This document shows, one piece after another, positions 1-7,895 of a stretch of DNA of 32,009 bases. Source of the DNA: an uncultured Lachnospiraceae bacterium (GTDB lineage Bacteria > Bacillota > Clostridia > Lachnospirales > Lachnospiraceae). The position numbers and the translations under genes were made by a program. Within the stretch, counting starts at the first letter, position 1. Each line of letters starts with the position of its first letter. Location: assembly GCA_902766825.1 (NCBI GenBank), contig CACXFB010000031.1:1-32009 (forward strand). Reading direction: 5' to 3'. The notes under the pieces are model-generated. The model made no database searches, had not been told where the DNA came from, and worked only from the letters and a program-made list of their open reading frames with translations.

Positions 1-1
1 G

Positions 2-268
2 TGTAATTTAAGTCAGGATATTAAGTTTGAAGGAATAAGAGAAGGAAAAGCCATTGGAATTAAAATAGGAGAAACAATTGGAGAAGAACGTGGCAGAAAA
101 GAAGGCGAAGCCATTGGTGAGGCGCGTGGAAGAGAAGAAGGTAAAGCACTTGAAAGAATATCATTAATTCGAATATTACTTTTACGTGGTGATACAGAGG
201 AATCAATTTTAGAGTTAGGTTTTACCAAGGATGAAATAGATAAGGCGAAGCATTTTGATGCTAATTAA
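2..268 (+). CDS. Rpn/PD-(D/E)XK nuclease-type protein, C-terminal part
   Basis: The open frame runs in from the left edge and stops at 266-268, so only the last 88 residues are present. They contain a four-residue-periodic Gly-rich, charged stretch (IREG-KAIGIKIGETIGEERG, continuing with KEGEAIGEARGREEG), followed by a short helical tail (ERISLIRILLLRGDTEESILELGF). This tail is typical of the Rpn family (recombination-promoting nuclease/putative transposase, PD-(D/E)XK fold) that is common in Lachnospiraceae. The nuclease domain itself lies outside the window, so activity cannot be judged. A strong hairpin terminator follows directly. The family assignment rests only on the tail composition and is moderately secure. 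Confidence 0.65.
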   Translation, partial: CNLSQDIKFEGIREGKAIGIKIGETIGEERGRKEGEAIGEARGREEGKALERISLIRILLLRGDTEESILELGFTKDEIDKAKHFDAN

Positions 269-302
269 TCCAAAGCGTACATATACAATATTTAATTCGG
301 AT

Positions 303-352
303 ATAAGGCATATCAACTTTATTTCAACGTTTGATATGTCTTATGTTTTTTG
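303..352 (+). terminator. Intrinsic terminator after the Rpn-type gene
   Basis: A 14-bp stem (303-316 with 331-344, one G-T pair) with a 14-nt loop is followed by a T-rich tract at 346-351. It separates the Rpn-type gene from the pncA-nrtR operon. Confidence 0.85.
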
Positions 353-368
353 AGTTTTAAAAAAAACA

Positions 369-397
369 TTGCCATATTATCAAAATGATAATATCAT
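369..397 (+). promoter_or_regulatory. Predicted promoter of the pncA-nrtR operon
   Basis: TTGCCA (369-374), a 17-nt spacer and TATCAT (392-397) make a reasonable sigma-70/SigA promoter. The spacer is almost wholly occupied by the first palindrome, so a bound repressor would block RNA polymerase. Confidence 0.55.
374..394. promoter_or_regulatory. Putative NrtR operator 1
   Basis: Inverted repeat with 9-bp perfect arms ATATTATCA / TGATAATAT around a 3-nt centre. It sits between the predicted -35 and -10. The same core, TTATCA-N3-TGATAA, recurs 34 bp downstream. NrtR proteins are known to bind palindromes of about this length upstream of NAD-metabolism genes; assigning this site to the adjacent NrtR is inference. 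Confidence 0.65.
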
Positions 398-406
398 AAA
401 TGTATA

Positions 407-429
407 GTTATTATCATTTTGATAATAAC
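407..429. promoter_or_regulatory. Putative NrtR operator 2
   Basis: Inverted repeat with 10-bp perfect arms GTTATTATCA / TGATAATAAC around TTT, just downstream of the predicted transcription start. The centre-to-centre distance to operator 1 is about 34 bp, roughly three helical turns, which would suit cooperative binding of two dimers on one DNA face. Confidence 0.65.
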
Positions 430-482
430 AAGATGACAACAACTAAAAACATTAACATAACACATAACAGGAGGTAGACAAG

Positions 483-989
483 ATGAAGAAGACATTGATA
501 GTTATTGATATGCAGAACGATTTTATTTATGGGGCACTTGGAACGGCAGATGCTATTAAAATTGTAGACAAAGTTAATGAGAAGATTAAGGAATATAAGT
601 CAGAGGGCAATCAGATTATATTTACCAGAGATACACACAATACCAATTATCTTAATACCAATGAGGGAAAATATCTTCCTGTTAAGCATTGTATCAAAGG
701 CAGTGATGGGTGGGAAATATGTGAGAAGCTTGATACGGAAGGAGCAATTATAGTTGACAAGCCGACTTTTGGATATCTTGATTGGGAGAGATTTGATTTT
801 GAAGAAGTTGAGATTGTTGGTCTTTGTACAGATATTTGTGTTGTATCTAATGCATTAATACTTAAGGCAATGTTCCCGGAGATAAAGATTAGCGTTGATG
901 CGAGATGTTGTGCAGGTGTTACAGTTGAAAGTCATAACGCAGCACTTACAACAATGAAAATGTGTCAGATAGAGGTTATTGGAGAATAA
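483..989 (+). CDS. pncA: Nicotinamidase-type cysteine hydrolase (isochorismatase fold)
   Basis: This 168-residue protein has the layout of a PncA-type cysteine hydrolase, which deamidates nicotinamide to nicotinate for NAD salvage. The catalytic triad is visible: D9 in VIDMQNDF, K93 in VDKPTFGYLDW and C119 in GLCTDICVVSNA. D50 and H52 (TRDTHNTNY) and H69 (PVKHCIKG) fit the metal-binding site. An AGGAGG-type site (about 471-475) precedes the ATG. The gene is followed after 3 nt by a NUDIX/winged-helix regulator of the NrtR type. That pairing favours a nicotinamidase over another isochorismatase-family amidohydrolase, although substrate specificity cannot be read from sequence. Two palindromic operators lie in its promoter. 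Confidence 0.85.
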   Translation: MKKTLIVIDMQNDFIYGALGTADAIKIVDKVNEKIKEYKSEGNQIIFTRDTHNTNYLNTNEGKYLPVKHCIKGSDGWEICEKLDTEGAIIVDKPTFGYLDWERFDFEEVEIVGLCTDICVVSNALILKAMFPEIKISVDARCCAGVTVESHNAALTTMKMCQIEVIGE

Positions 990-992
990 ATT

Positions 993-1883
993 ATGTATAA
1001 ATGCAGTAAAGAAGAAAAAGATTATCTGGCACATTACAATATCAATGAGTTTGAAAGACCAAGTGTTGCTACGGATATAGTTGTATTTTCGGTAATGGAT
1101 GATAAGAAGGAGGAAAATTATCGAAAGATGGCTAACAAAGAGTTAAAAGTATTGATGATAAAAAGAGCTAATTTTCCGTATAAAGATGCATGGTCGTTGC
1201 CGGGAGGATTTTGCAGACCCGGTGAGGATGTTATAGATACTGCAAAGCGTGAGCTTTTCTTACAGACCGGTATCAGACGTTCTTACTTGTCTTTATCCGG
1301 TATTTTCGGTGAAAAAGACAGAGACCCGAGAGGTTGGATTATATCAGACACTTACATGGCGCTAGTTGATGCTGACAAATATGAAGTAAGAAGCGGCCCC
1401 GGTGCATGGGAGTCCAGATGGTTTAAAATTTGTGTAAGATTAATTGAAACTAGGAAAGATGTAAAAGAAGACTCTGTAGTCGTTAAAAATGATTATGAAA
1501 TAGAGTTGTTCAGTGAAGAAATTAGCCTGACTTTAAGAGAAAGAATTATTGAATATAAAGAATTTAAAGAGTATCATGAATCTGTTCGTTATAAAATTGT
1601 TGACAGTGACAATATAGCATTTGATCATGCAAAAATTTTATTACATTCATTTTTGAAGCTTCAAAGTGAGACTGAAAATGATTACAGAATTCCGTTTGAC
1701 TTTTTAGGTGAAACATTCTCACTTACGCAGCTTCAGCAGACATTTGAATTAATACTTGGAAGAGAATTGACAACTCCAAATTTTCGAAGAAAAATTATGC
1801 CTATGGTTATTGAGACAGATACTACTGTCGGAGGCGGACACCGCCCGGCAAAGCTTTTTAAACGTAATATTGAAGCGTTTTAG
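993..1883 (+). CDS. nrtR: NrtR-type NUDIX transcriptional regulator of NAD metabolism
   Basis: Residues about 25-150 form a NUDIX domain. The C-terminal region from about 225 is the NrtR winged helix: FSLTQLQQTFELILGREL, then NFRRKIMPMV, then the GGGHRPAKLFKRN wing. NrtR proteins sense ADP-ribose or related NAD metabolites and repress NAD biosynthesis and salvage genes. The Nudix box at 72-94 keeps G72, E78, R86, E87 and G93, but the metal-binding glutamate pair of REUxEExGU is replaced by L90-Q91. The protein should therefore bind ligand without hydrolysing it, as expected for a dedicated sensor. It follows pncA by 3 nt and is probably autoregulated through the two upstream palindromes. Confidence 0.88.
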   Translation: MYKCSKEEKDYLAHYNINEFERPSVATDIVVFSVMDDKKEENYRKMANKELKVLMIKRANFPYKDAWSLPGGFCRPGEDVIDTAKRELFLQTGIRRSYLSLSGIFGEKDRDPRGWIISDTYMALVDADKYEVRSGPGAWESRWFKICVRLIETRKDVKEDSVVVKNDYEIELFSEEISLTLRERIIEYKEFKEYHESVRYKIVDSDNIAFDHAKILLHSFLKLQSETENDYRIPFDFLGETFSLTQLQQTFELILGRELTTPNFRRKIMPMVIETDTTVGGGHRPAKLFKRNIEAF

Positions 1884-1936
1884 GGGCGCAAATTATATTT
1901 GCATGCCATAGTTACGCAATGTAAAAGGACTCTTGC

Positions 1937-1965
1937 TTGGCATATTTCATATAATTCGGGATAAT
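1937..1965 (+). promoter_or_regulatory. Predicted promoter of the XRE-GH114 operon
   Basis: TTGGCA (1937-1942), a 17-nt spacer and GATAAT (1960-1965), about 30 bp upstream of the XRE regulator start. The leader would be short. No clear terminator separates it from nrtR, so some read-through is possible. Confidence 0.45.
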
Positions 1966-1994
1966 GTTCTTGAAGGAAGGAGAGAAATCGAAAT

Positions 1995-2597
1995 ATGAAT
2001 TTAGGTCAGACAATTACAAAAATAAGAAAAGAAAGAGGACTTACTCAGGAAGAGTTTGCAAAGGAGTTCAATGTCACAAGACAGACAATATCAAATTGGG
2101 AAAACTCTAAAAGTTATCCGGATTTACTTACTCTTGTTAAAATAAGCGAGGATTACGGATATTCGCTTGACAGCATGCTAAAAGATGATAAGGATATGAC
2201 AGTGGCAATAAATAGGTGTATACAAATGGGCAGACAGCTGCGTGAAAGAAGCAAGCTGACGTATGTGTGTATGATAATCGGAAGTATAGGCTGTATTATC
2301 CTTGGAATCAGTTCGTTATTGGAAGCGGACAAAATGACAAGTGTTTTTTTGTGGTTCGCGCTTGCAATATTTAATGTTGTAACATTAATTAAATTGATTA
2401 AGCAAAATAAGAATGTGGACAATTTAGAAAACAGCGTTAATACAACGAAGTTAAGTTCTAAGGATGTTGCAACCATAAAACAGCTTAACGAATATAATAT
2501 GACCAGTGCGGCAGTAAAAATGATACGAATAATTACCGGTTTAGGTTTGTACGAAGCAAAAGTATTATATGATGAGATAACAAAGGAAGAATCATGA
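1995..2597 (+). CDS. XRE-family HTH regulator with membrane segments and L7/L12-like tail
   Basis: Residues 1-65 are a Cro/CI-type helix-turn-helix (RKERGLTQEEFAKEFNVTRQ, then TISNWENSKSYPDLLTLVKIS). Two hydrophobic helices follow at about 90-108 and 115-132, so the regulator is probably membrane-tethered. The last 30 residues (AAVKMIRIITGLGLYEAKVL) resemble the C-terminal domain of ribosomal protein L7/L12, a tail seen on other Firmicute XRE membrane proteins. It overlaps the next gene, a lipoprotein, by 4 nt (ATGA), which implies translational coupling. The DNA target and signal are unknown. A GGAAGGAGAG site lies about 11 nt upstream of the ATG. Confidence 0.8.
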   Translation: MNLGQTITKIRKERGLTQEEFAKEFNVTRQTISNWENSKSYPDLLTLVKISEDYGYSLDSMLKDDKDMTVAINRCIQMGRQLRERSKLTYVCMIIGSIGCIILGISSLLEADKMTSVFLWFALAIFNVVTLIKLIKQNKNVDNLENSVNTTKLSSKDVATIKQLNEYNMTSAAVKMIRIITGLGLYEAKVLYDEITKEES

Positions 2598-3502
2598 ATA
2601 ATAAAAAAATATTTAGAAATCAAACAATAGTACTTGGAATTATTTCAATATGTATCCTTAGTGGATGTTATAATCCTGTTATGGATAAAAAATCTGAAAC
2701 AGTTGAAGTAAAAAATGAAACATCGGTGGAATCTAATAAATCCTATGGCGTTTTTTTAGGTGCCAACCCGGATGATTTGATGTACAATTATGACAATGAT
2801 TATGATATTATTGTAATTGATGCACAAGAATTTTCAAAACAGGATATTACAAAGTTAAAGAGTAATGGTACAACGGTGTACAGCTATTTGAATATCGGAT
2901 CAATTGAAAACTACAGACCATATTACAGTAAATATGAGAAATATACGCTTGATGTATATGAAAACTGGGAAGATGAAAAGTGGGTTGATGTATCAGAACC
3001 AAAGTGGCAGAGCTTTATACTGGATGATCTTGCACCTTCAATTCTTGATAAAGGTGTTGACGGTCTTTTTATTGATAATGTGGATGTATATTATCATTAC
3101 CAGGATGAACCTGTATTTGAAGGACTCACTAATATACTTACAGGTCTTAAGGAAAAGGGTACATATATATTGATTAACGGTGGTGATATTTATGTGCATG
3201 ATTATTTTGATGCTTATGATAACATCAGTGATATCATGGATGGTGTTAATCAGGAGACTGTTTTTAGTGCGATTGACTGGGATAACGACAGCTTCAAGGA
3301 AAGCTCAATGGAAGACAGAAAGTATTTTATGTATTATGTAAAAAATGTTGCGACAGAAGGTCTTGATGTGTATTTGCTTGAATACACAGACGATGAAAAT
3401 CTTAAGAAGCAGATAGTTGATTACTGTGAAAATAATAATTTCTATTATTATATTTCAGATGACTTGTATCTGCCTGCACCAAACAGTACAGAAAGGAAAT
3501 AG
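2594..3502 (+). CDS. GH114-like (endo alpha-1,4-polygalactosaminidase-type) lipoprotein
   Basis: This is a 302-residue lipoprotein with a signal ending in the lipobox LSGC; C25 would be lipidated and the protein held on the outer face of the membrane. From about residue 50 it has the TIM-barrel pattern of the GH114/TM1410-type family: YGVFLGANPDDL, YDIIVIDAQEFS, GTTVYSYLNIGSIENY, and DGLFIDNVDVYY with acidic residues at the ends of predicted strands. Characterised relatives cleave galactosaminoglycan-type polysaccharides; the substrate here is unknown. It is translationally coupled to the XRE regulator upstream. That suggests envelope or exopolysaccharide remodelling under the regulator's control, which is inference. 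Confidence 0.72.
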   Translation: MNNKKIFRNQTIVLGIISICILSGCYNPVMDKKSETVEVKNETSVESNKSYGVFLGANPDDLMYNYDNDYDIIVIDAQEFSKQDITKLKSNGTTVYSYLNIGSIENYRPYYSKYEKYTLDVYENWEDEKWVDVSEPKWQSFILDDLAPSILDKGVDGLFIDNVDVYYHYQDEPVFEGLTNILTGLKEKGTYILINGGDIYVHDYFDAYDNISDIMDGVNQETVFSAIDWDNDSFKESSMEDRKYFMYYVKNVATEGLDVYLLEYTDDENLKKQIVDYCENNNFYYYISDDLYLPAPNSTERK

Positions 3503-3510
3503 TAGTTATT

Positions 3511-3756
3511 ATGAAGTACGCATGTCCATGTTGTGGTAATTATACATTTGAAAATGAACCGACAGGAAATTATGATATTTGCCCGGTGTGTTTCTGGGAA
3601 GATGATCCTATGGCTTATAAATTTCCAGCTGCGGACAGTTGCAGCAATTTTGTAAGTCTTGTACAAGCAAGAAAGAATTACAGGGAATTTGGTGCCTGTC
3701 ATAAGGATATGATCGTTCATTGCAGGCCTCCGAAGGAAGATGAGATTCCAAAGTAA
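3511..3756 (+). CDS. CPCC-family cysteine-rich small protein
   Basis: This 81-residue protein opens with KYACPCCGNYTF and has a second pair in YDICPVCFWEDD. The two CxxC knuckles fit a small zinc-ribbon and match the CPCC family (Cys-rich CPCC), whose function is unknown. Two more Cys (SCSNF and GACHKD) lie further on. It starts 8 nt after the lipoprotein stop and uses an AAAGGA site inside the end of that gene, so it is likely in the same operon. Confidence 0.8.
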   Translation: MKYACPCCGNYTFENEPTGNYDICPVCFWEDDPMAYKFPAADSCSNFVSLVQARKNYREFGACHKDMIVHCRPPKEDEIPK

Positions 3757-3798
3757 AATTGATTTTTCGTTGGAAAACTGTTGAAAACAGAAGGTTAA

Positions 3799-4497
3799 AT
3801 GGTGGTTTATATGTTAAAAGAGGAAGTTAAAAAGGAATTATTTAATTTACAAGATGTAAAATATAGGGATTTTCAGTCTAAATTATTGCCTACGGTTAAT
3901 CCGGATACGGTTATCGGGGTTAGAACTCCTGCACTTAGAGCGTATGCAAAAACACTTATTAAAAGAGAAGATATTGATGAATATTTATCTGTGTTACCTC
4001 ATGAATATTTTGATGAAAACCAGCTTCATGGTTTTATAATTTGTGAGATGAAAGAATATAATCGTGCAATTGATTATACTGATAAATTCTTACCGTATAT
4101 AGATAACTGGGCAACATGTGACCAGTTGTCGCCAAAGATTTTTAAAAAATATAAAAATGAACTGCTTGAAAGGATAAATAAATGGATTGAAAGTAATAAA
4201 ACATATACTGTGCGTTTTGCGATAGGTATGCTTATGGAGCATTTTTTGGATAAAGATTTTGATATATCTTATCCTGAAACGGTGGCAAAGGTACAATCTG
4301 ACGAGTACTATGTCAATATGATGATAGCATGGTATTTTGCTACGGCGCTTGCAAAGCAGTATGACAGTGTAATTCCATTTATAGAAGAAAAAAGACTGGA
4401 TGAATGGACTCATAACAAGACGATTAGCAAGTCGGTTGAAAGTAACCGAATTCCGGAAGACAGAAAGAAATATTTAAAAAGCCTTAAGATAAAATGA
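3799..4497 (+). CDS. AlkD-type DNA alkylation repair protein
   Basis: A 232-residue all-helical HEAT-like protein of the AlkD family, DNA glycosylases that remove positively charged alkylated bases such as 3- and 7-alkylpurines. The AlkD signature is present: DNWATCDQL keeps the Trp and the catalytic Asp four residues later, and MIAWYFATALAKQ supplies the second conserved Trp region. The start is uncertain: ATG at 3799 has GAAGG just upstream, while the in-frame ATG at 3811 gives MLKEEVKKEL, which better matches how family members begin. It is co-directional with genes on both sides; nothing ties it functionally to the upstream GH114 operon. Confidence 0.82.
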   Translation: MVVYMLKEEVKKELFNLQDVKYRDFQSKLLPTVNPDTVIGVRTPALRAYAKTLIKREDIDEYLSVLPHEYFDENQLHGFIICEMKEYNRAIDYTDKFLPYIDNWATCDQLSPKIFKKYKNELLERINKWIESNKTYTVRFAIGMLMEHFLDKDFDISYPETVAKVQSDEYYVNMMIAWYFATALAKQYDSVIPFIEEKRLDEWTHNKTISKSVESNRIPEDRKKYLKSLKIK

Positions 4498-4517
4498 TAG
4501 TTTAGGAGAAAGATTTA

Positions 4518-5222
4518 ATGGCTGCGTATGTTGAATTTAAAAATGTAAGAAAGACTTATAAGACCGGTGAAGTTGAGATTCATGCATTAAATGATGCCGG
4601 TTTTGAGATAAACAGGGGAGAATTCTGTGTTATTGTAGGTGCTTCCGGTGCAGGAAAGACTACAATTCTTAATATACTTGGCGGGATGGATACACTGACT
4701 GAAGGAAGCGTATGTCTTGATGGTGTAGAAATATCTACAATGAATTCAAGGCAGCTTACAGCATACAGAAGATATGATGTCGGTTTTGTTTTTCAGTTTT
4801 ACAACCTGGTTCAGAATCTTACGGCACTTGAAAATGTTGAGATGGCAACGCAGCTAAGTAAGGATCCCCTTGATGCAGCCAATGTACTCGAACAGGTGGG
4901 GCTAAAGGAAAGAATGAAAAATTTTCCGGCTCAGCTTTCCGGAGGTGAACAGCAAAGAGTTGCTATTGCAAGGGCACTTGCAAAGAATCCAAAGCTTTTG
5001 CTTTGTGATGAGCCTACAGGTGCACTTGATTATCAGACTGGAAAAGCTGTTTTAAAACTTCTTCATGATACATGTAAAAAGACCGGTATGACGGTTGTAG
5101 TTATTACTCATAATCATGCTATTTCAGCAATGGCTGACAGAATAATTACCGTTAAGAACGGAAAGGTAGAAAAAACAGTTATAAATGAAAATGTTAAAAG
5201 TGTTGAAGAGATTGACTGGTAA
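4518..5222 (+). CDS. ABC transporter ATP-binding protein (MacB/LolD type)
   Basis: A 234-residue ATPase with all expected motifs: Walker A GASGAGKT (41-48), the Q-loop region [19 protein letters not shown], signature LSGGEQQR, Walker [13 protein letters not shown] and the H-loop Thr-His. The wording around the signature and the PTGALD Walker B are typical of the subfamily that partners FtsX-type permeases in export, peptide resistance or lipoprotein handling. Its permease starts 18 nt downstream. The transported substrate cannot be inferred. Confidence 0.92.
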   Translation: MAAYVEFKNVRKTYKTGEVEIHALNDAGFEINRGEFCVIVGASGAGKTTILNILGGMDTLTEGSVCLDGVEISTMNSRQLTAYRRYDVGFVFQFYNLVQNLTALENVEMATQLSKDPLDAANVLEQVGLKERMKNFPAQLSGGEQQRVAIARALAKNPKLLLCDEPTGALDYQTGKAVLKLLHDTCKKTGMTVVVITHNHAISAMADRIITVKNGKVEKTVINENVKSVEEIDW

Positions 5223-5240
5223 TAAAGAAAGAGAGATTAG

Positions 5241-7745
5241 ATGTTAAAAAATTTGATTTGGCGCACTACAGCCAGAGATATTAAAAAAAGTCCGGGAAGA
5301 TTTTTTGCCATATTTGCAATAATTGCTCTTGGTGTTGGTTTTTTTTCGGGAGTAAGAATAACAACTCCAGTAATGGTAAATACAATAAATGATTTTTATG
5401 AAAACAAGCAGTTTTTTGATTATCGTCTTGTATCAACATGTGGTTTTGACAAGGAAAGTGTAGAGGAGTTTGCAAATTACAACGATGTCAGGTTTGCGGA
5501 AGGTTCCTACAGTTTTGATATTCTGTGTCAAATGTCTGATAATACGGAGATTGTTTTAAAAGCACATTCTTTACCTGAAAAAATTAATAAAGTAAAACTT
5601 GTCGATGGAAGAATGCCTGAGAATGACAATGAATGTATTATTGACTCAAGACTTTTAAGGGATGATATTGAAATTGGAAGTATGATTGATTTATCTGAGA
5701 ATAACGAAAAAAGTACTCTTAGTAATTTAAAGTCAAAATCATATAAGATAGTAGGTTCGGTTGATTCATCGTATTATATTAATTTTGAGCGAGGTACAAG
5801 TTCCATCGGAAGCGGTAGTATATCGGGGTTTGTCTATATGTTACCGGAGACTTTTTCGATGGACTTATTCAGTGAAGTTTTTATAAAATTTGATACTGAT
5901 GAGAAAATATACTCAGATAAATACAATGATTATATGAGTGATAAAAAAGTTGAGTGGGAAAACCTTGCCGATGAGATTGCAAATAAATCGTACGAGAGGA
6001 TGATTGTACGGATGTCTGCACTTAGTAGTGAGGAAAGTGCGGGACAGACAAATCCGACCGATAATTCTATTTTGGATTCTGTAAAACCCGAAACGTATGT
6101 ACTTGGAAGAGGTACTAACATCGGCTATACATGTTTTGAAAGTGATTCTGAGATTGTTGAACAAGTTGCAAGAGTATTTCCTGTATTTTTCATTTTGGTC
6201 GCAGCCTTGGTATGCATGACTACTATGAGCAGAATGGTAGAAGAGCAAAGATCACAGATTGGAATATTTAAAGCTCTTGGTTATTCACAGACAAAAATAA
6301 TCGGTAAATTTTTGTCATATGCGGCGGGTGCATCGCTTCTTGGATGCGTAACAGGATATGCTATAGGTGTAATTGTATTTCCTAAAATCATATGGGAAAG
6401 CTACGAACTTATGTACATAAGTTTACCTATAAAATATATAATAGACTGGAAACTTGCGATTATATCGTTGCTTGTATCTGCGGCATGTTCGATAGGTATT
6501 ACATTTGCTGTGTGTTTGGTTGAGTTACTGGTTGCTCCGGCGGCTCTTATGCGTCCGAAAGCACCAAAACCGGGTAAAAGAGTACTTATTGAAAATATTA
6601 CATTCATATGGAAAAAGCTAAGTTTTTTACATAAAGTATCCATTCGTAATGTATTTCGTTACAAAGGCAGATTTTTAATGATGATAGTTGGCATTAGTGG
6701 TTGTATGGCACTTTTGCTTACGGGCTTTGGTATTAAAGATTCTATTGCAGGATTTGCACAGCTTCAGTATGAACAGATTCAGGTTGCAGATGGTTCCGTA
6801 AGTTTTAAAGAGGATATTTTGGATTCAAAAGATGTACCTAAGACACTTATAGATGAAACATCTGATTATGTGCTGACATATCATAAAACCTGGAATATCG
6901 TTGTAAAAGATAAGACAAAAGCAATAGAAGTAATTGCTGCCAAAGACAGTAATAATCTTGATGATTATATGAAATTCATTCCTATGTCGGATGGAAAGAT
7001 TGAGTATCCGGATGAGGGTGAAGCTATAATAGGTAATAGTATCAGTGACAGATATGGCGTAAAAAAAGGTGACTATATTGTTATTCGTAATGATGACTTA
7101 AAAGAAATGAGACTGTTGGTAACGGGAGTTTTTGAAAATCACGTTTATAATAATATATTTATTAACCATAAATCTCTTGAAAAACTTTATGGTGAATCAG
7201 TCGGATATAACAGTGCGTATATCAATTTTAAGGAAGATGGCAATCACAGTGAAGCTGCCGCAAGTATAAGCATGGATAAAATGATTGCTTCGGTTACAGC
7301 GTTTGATACTTTAAAAGAGCGGCTTTCTGAGATGATGAAAAGTCTTAATTATATTGTTCTTGTTATAATTGTATGTGCGGCGGGACTTGCATTTATTGTT
7401 ATATATAATCTTACCAATATCAATATAACAGAGAGAATTACGGAGATAGCAACAATTAAGGTTTTAGGATTCTTTAAAAATGAAACTTCTGCGTATGTTT
7501 TCAGAGAAAATATTTTTATGACTGTATTCGGAATGATTTTTGGAATCGGACTCGGAGTCGCCCTGCACAGATTTGTTATGAAGCAGATTGTTGTTGATAT
7601 GGTTTCATTTAAAACAGCAATATTCCCACAAAGCTTTGTTTACAGTATAGTATTAACGCTTGTATTTAATGTTGGTGTTAACCTTGTGATGGGAAGAAAA
7701 CTTGAGAAGATAGATATGGCACAGGCTTTAAAGTCAGTTGAATAA
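5241..7745 (+). CDS. FtsX-domain ABC transporter permease, 834 aa
   Basis: This large permease has an N-terminal membrane helix (GRFFAIFAIIALGVGFFSGV), an extracellular domain of about 280 residues, and a first FtsX domain around 310-440. A second membrane entry follows at about 480 (YKGRFLMMIVGISGCMALLL), then another extracellular domain and a C-terminal FtsX domain (about 705-830). Positively charged coupling-type segments precede both halves. The layout is that of the 800-residue Firmicute MacB-like/lipoprotein-release-type permeases that undergo mechanotransmission rather than passing solute through a channel. It pairs with the ATPase directly upstream. No two-component system adjoins it, which argues weakly against a BceAB-type bacitracin sensor. 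Confidence 0.9.
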   Translation: MLKNLIWRTTARDIKKSPGRFFAIFAIIALGVGFFSGVRITTPVMVNTINDFYENKQFFDYRLVSTCGFDKESVEEFANYNDVRFAEGSYSFDILCQMSDNTEIVLKAHSLPEKINKVKLVDGRMPENDNECIIDSRLLRDDIEIGSMIDLSENNEKSTLSNLKSKSYKIVGSVDSSYYINFERGTSSIGSGSISGFVYMLPETFSMDLFSEVFIKFDTDEKIYSDKYNDYMSDKKVEWENLADEIANKSYERMIVRMSALSSEESAGQTNPTDNSILDSVKPETYVLGRGTNIGYTCFESDSEIVEQVARVFPVFFILVAALVCMTTMSRMVEEQRSQIGIFKALGYSQTKIIGKFLSYAAGASLLGCVTGYAIGVIVFPKIIWESYELMYISLPIKYIIDWKLAIISLLVSAACSIGITFAVCLVELLVAPAALMRPKAPKPGKRVLIENITFIWKKLSFLHKVSIRNVFRYKGRFLMMIVGISGCMALLLTGFGIKDSIAGFAQLQYEQIQVADGSVSFKEDILDSKDVPKTLIDETSDYVLTYHKTWNIVVKDKTKAIEVIAAKDSNNLDDYMKFIPMSDGKIEYPDEGEAIIGNSISDRYGVKKGDYIVIRNDDLKEMRLLVTGVFENHVYNNIFINHKSLEKLYGESVGYNSAYINFKEDGNHSEAAASISMDKMIASVTAFDTLKERLSEMMKSLNYIVLVIIVCAAGLAFIVIYNLTNINITERITEIATIKVLGFFKNETSAYVFRENIFMTVFGMIFGIGLGVALHRFVMKQIVVDMVSFKTAIFPQSFVYSIVLTLVFNVGVNLVMGRKLEKIDMAQALKSVE

Positions 7746-7830
7746 ATTTATTAAATAATTATAAAAAAATAGTTCATTTTAGAAAAAATAATTGAAAATA
7801 TTACAAAAAAAGATTAAAATAATCAAGCAA

Positions 7831-7863
7831 AAAATGACCAATAGTTTTATTGGTCATTTTTTT
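7831..7863 (+). terminator. Intrinsic terminator after the FtsX-type permease
   Basis: A 13-bp perfect stem (AAAATGACCAATA, 7831-7843, with 7848-7860) and a 4-nt loop run straight into T residues to 7863. It closes the ABC operon, and the next gene starts 32 bp later. Confidence 0.92.
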
Positions 7864-7895
7864 GAGGAAATTATTAAAAGAAAGGATTTTTTGCA

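Noticed and set aside
13..228. Minus-strand open frame of 71 residues rich in Pro and Ser
   Set aside because: It is the antisense of the Gly/Glu-repeat region of the Rpn-type gene; the composition is that of a mirrored coding repeat and it has no ribosome binding site.
374..429. Palindromes read as a transcription terminator or attenuator
   Set aside because: Neither is followed by a T-tract and both lie over the promoter and start region, which fits operators better.
1884..1910. Small hairpin GCAAAT/ATTTGC after nrtR as a terminator
   Set aside because: The stem is only 6 bp and no T-run follows.
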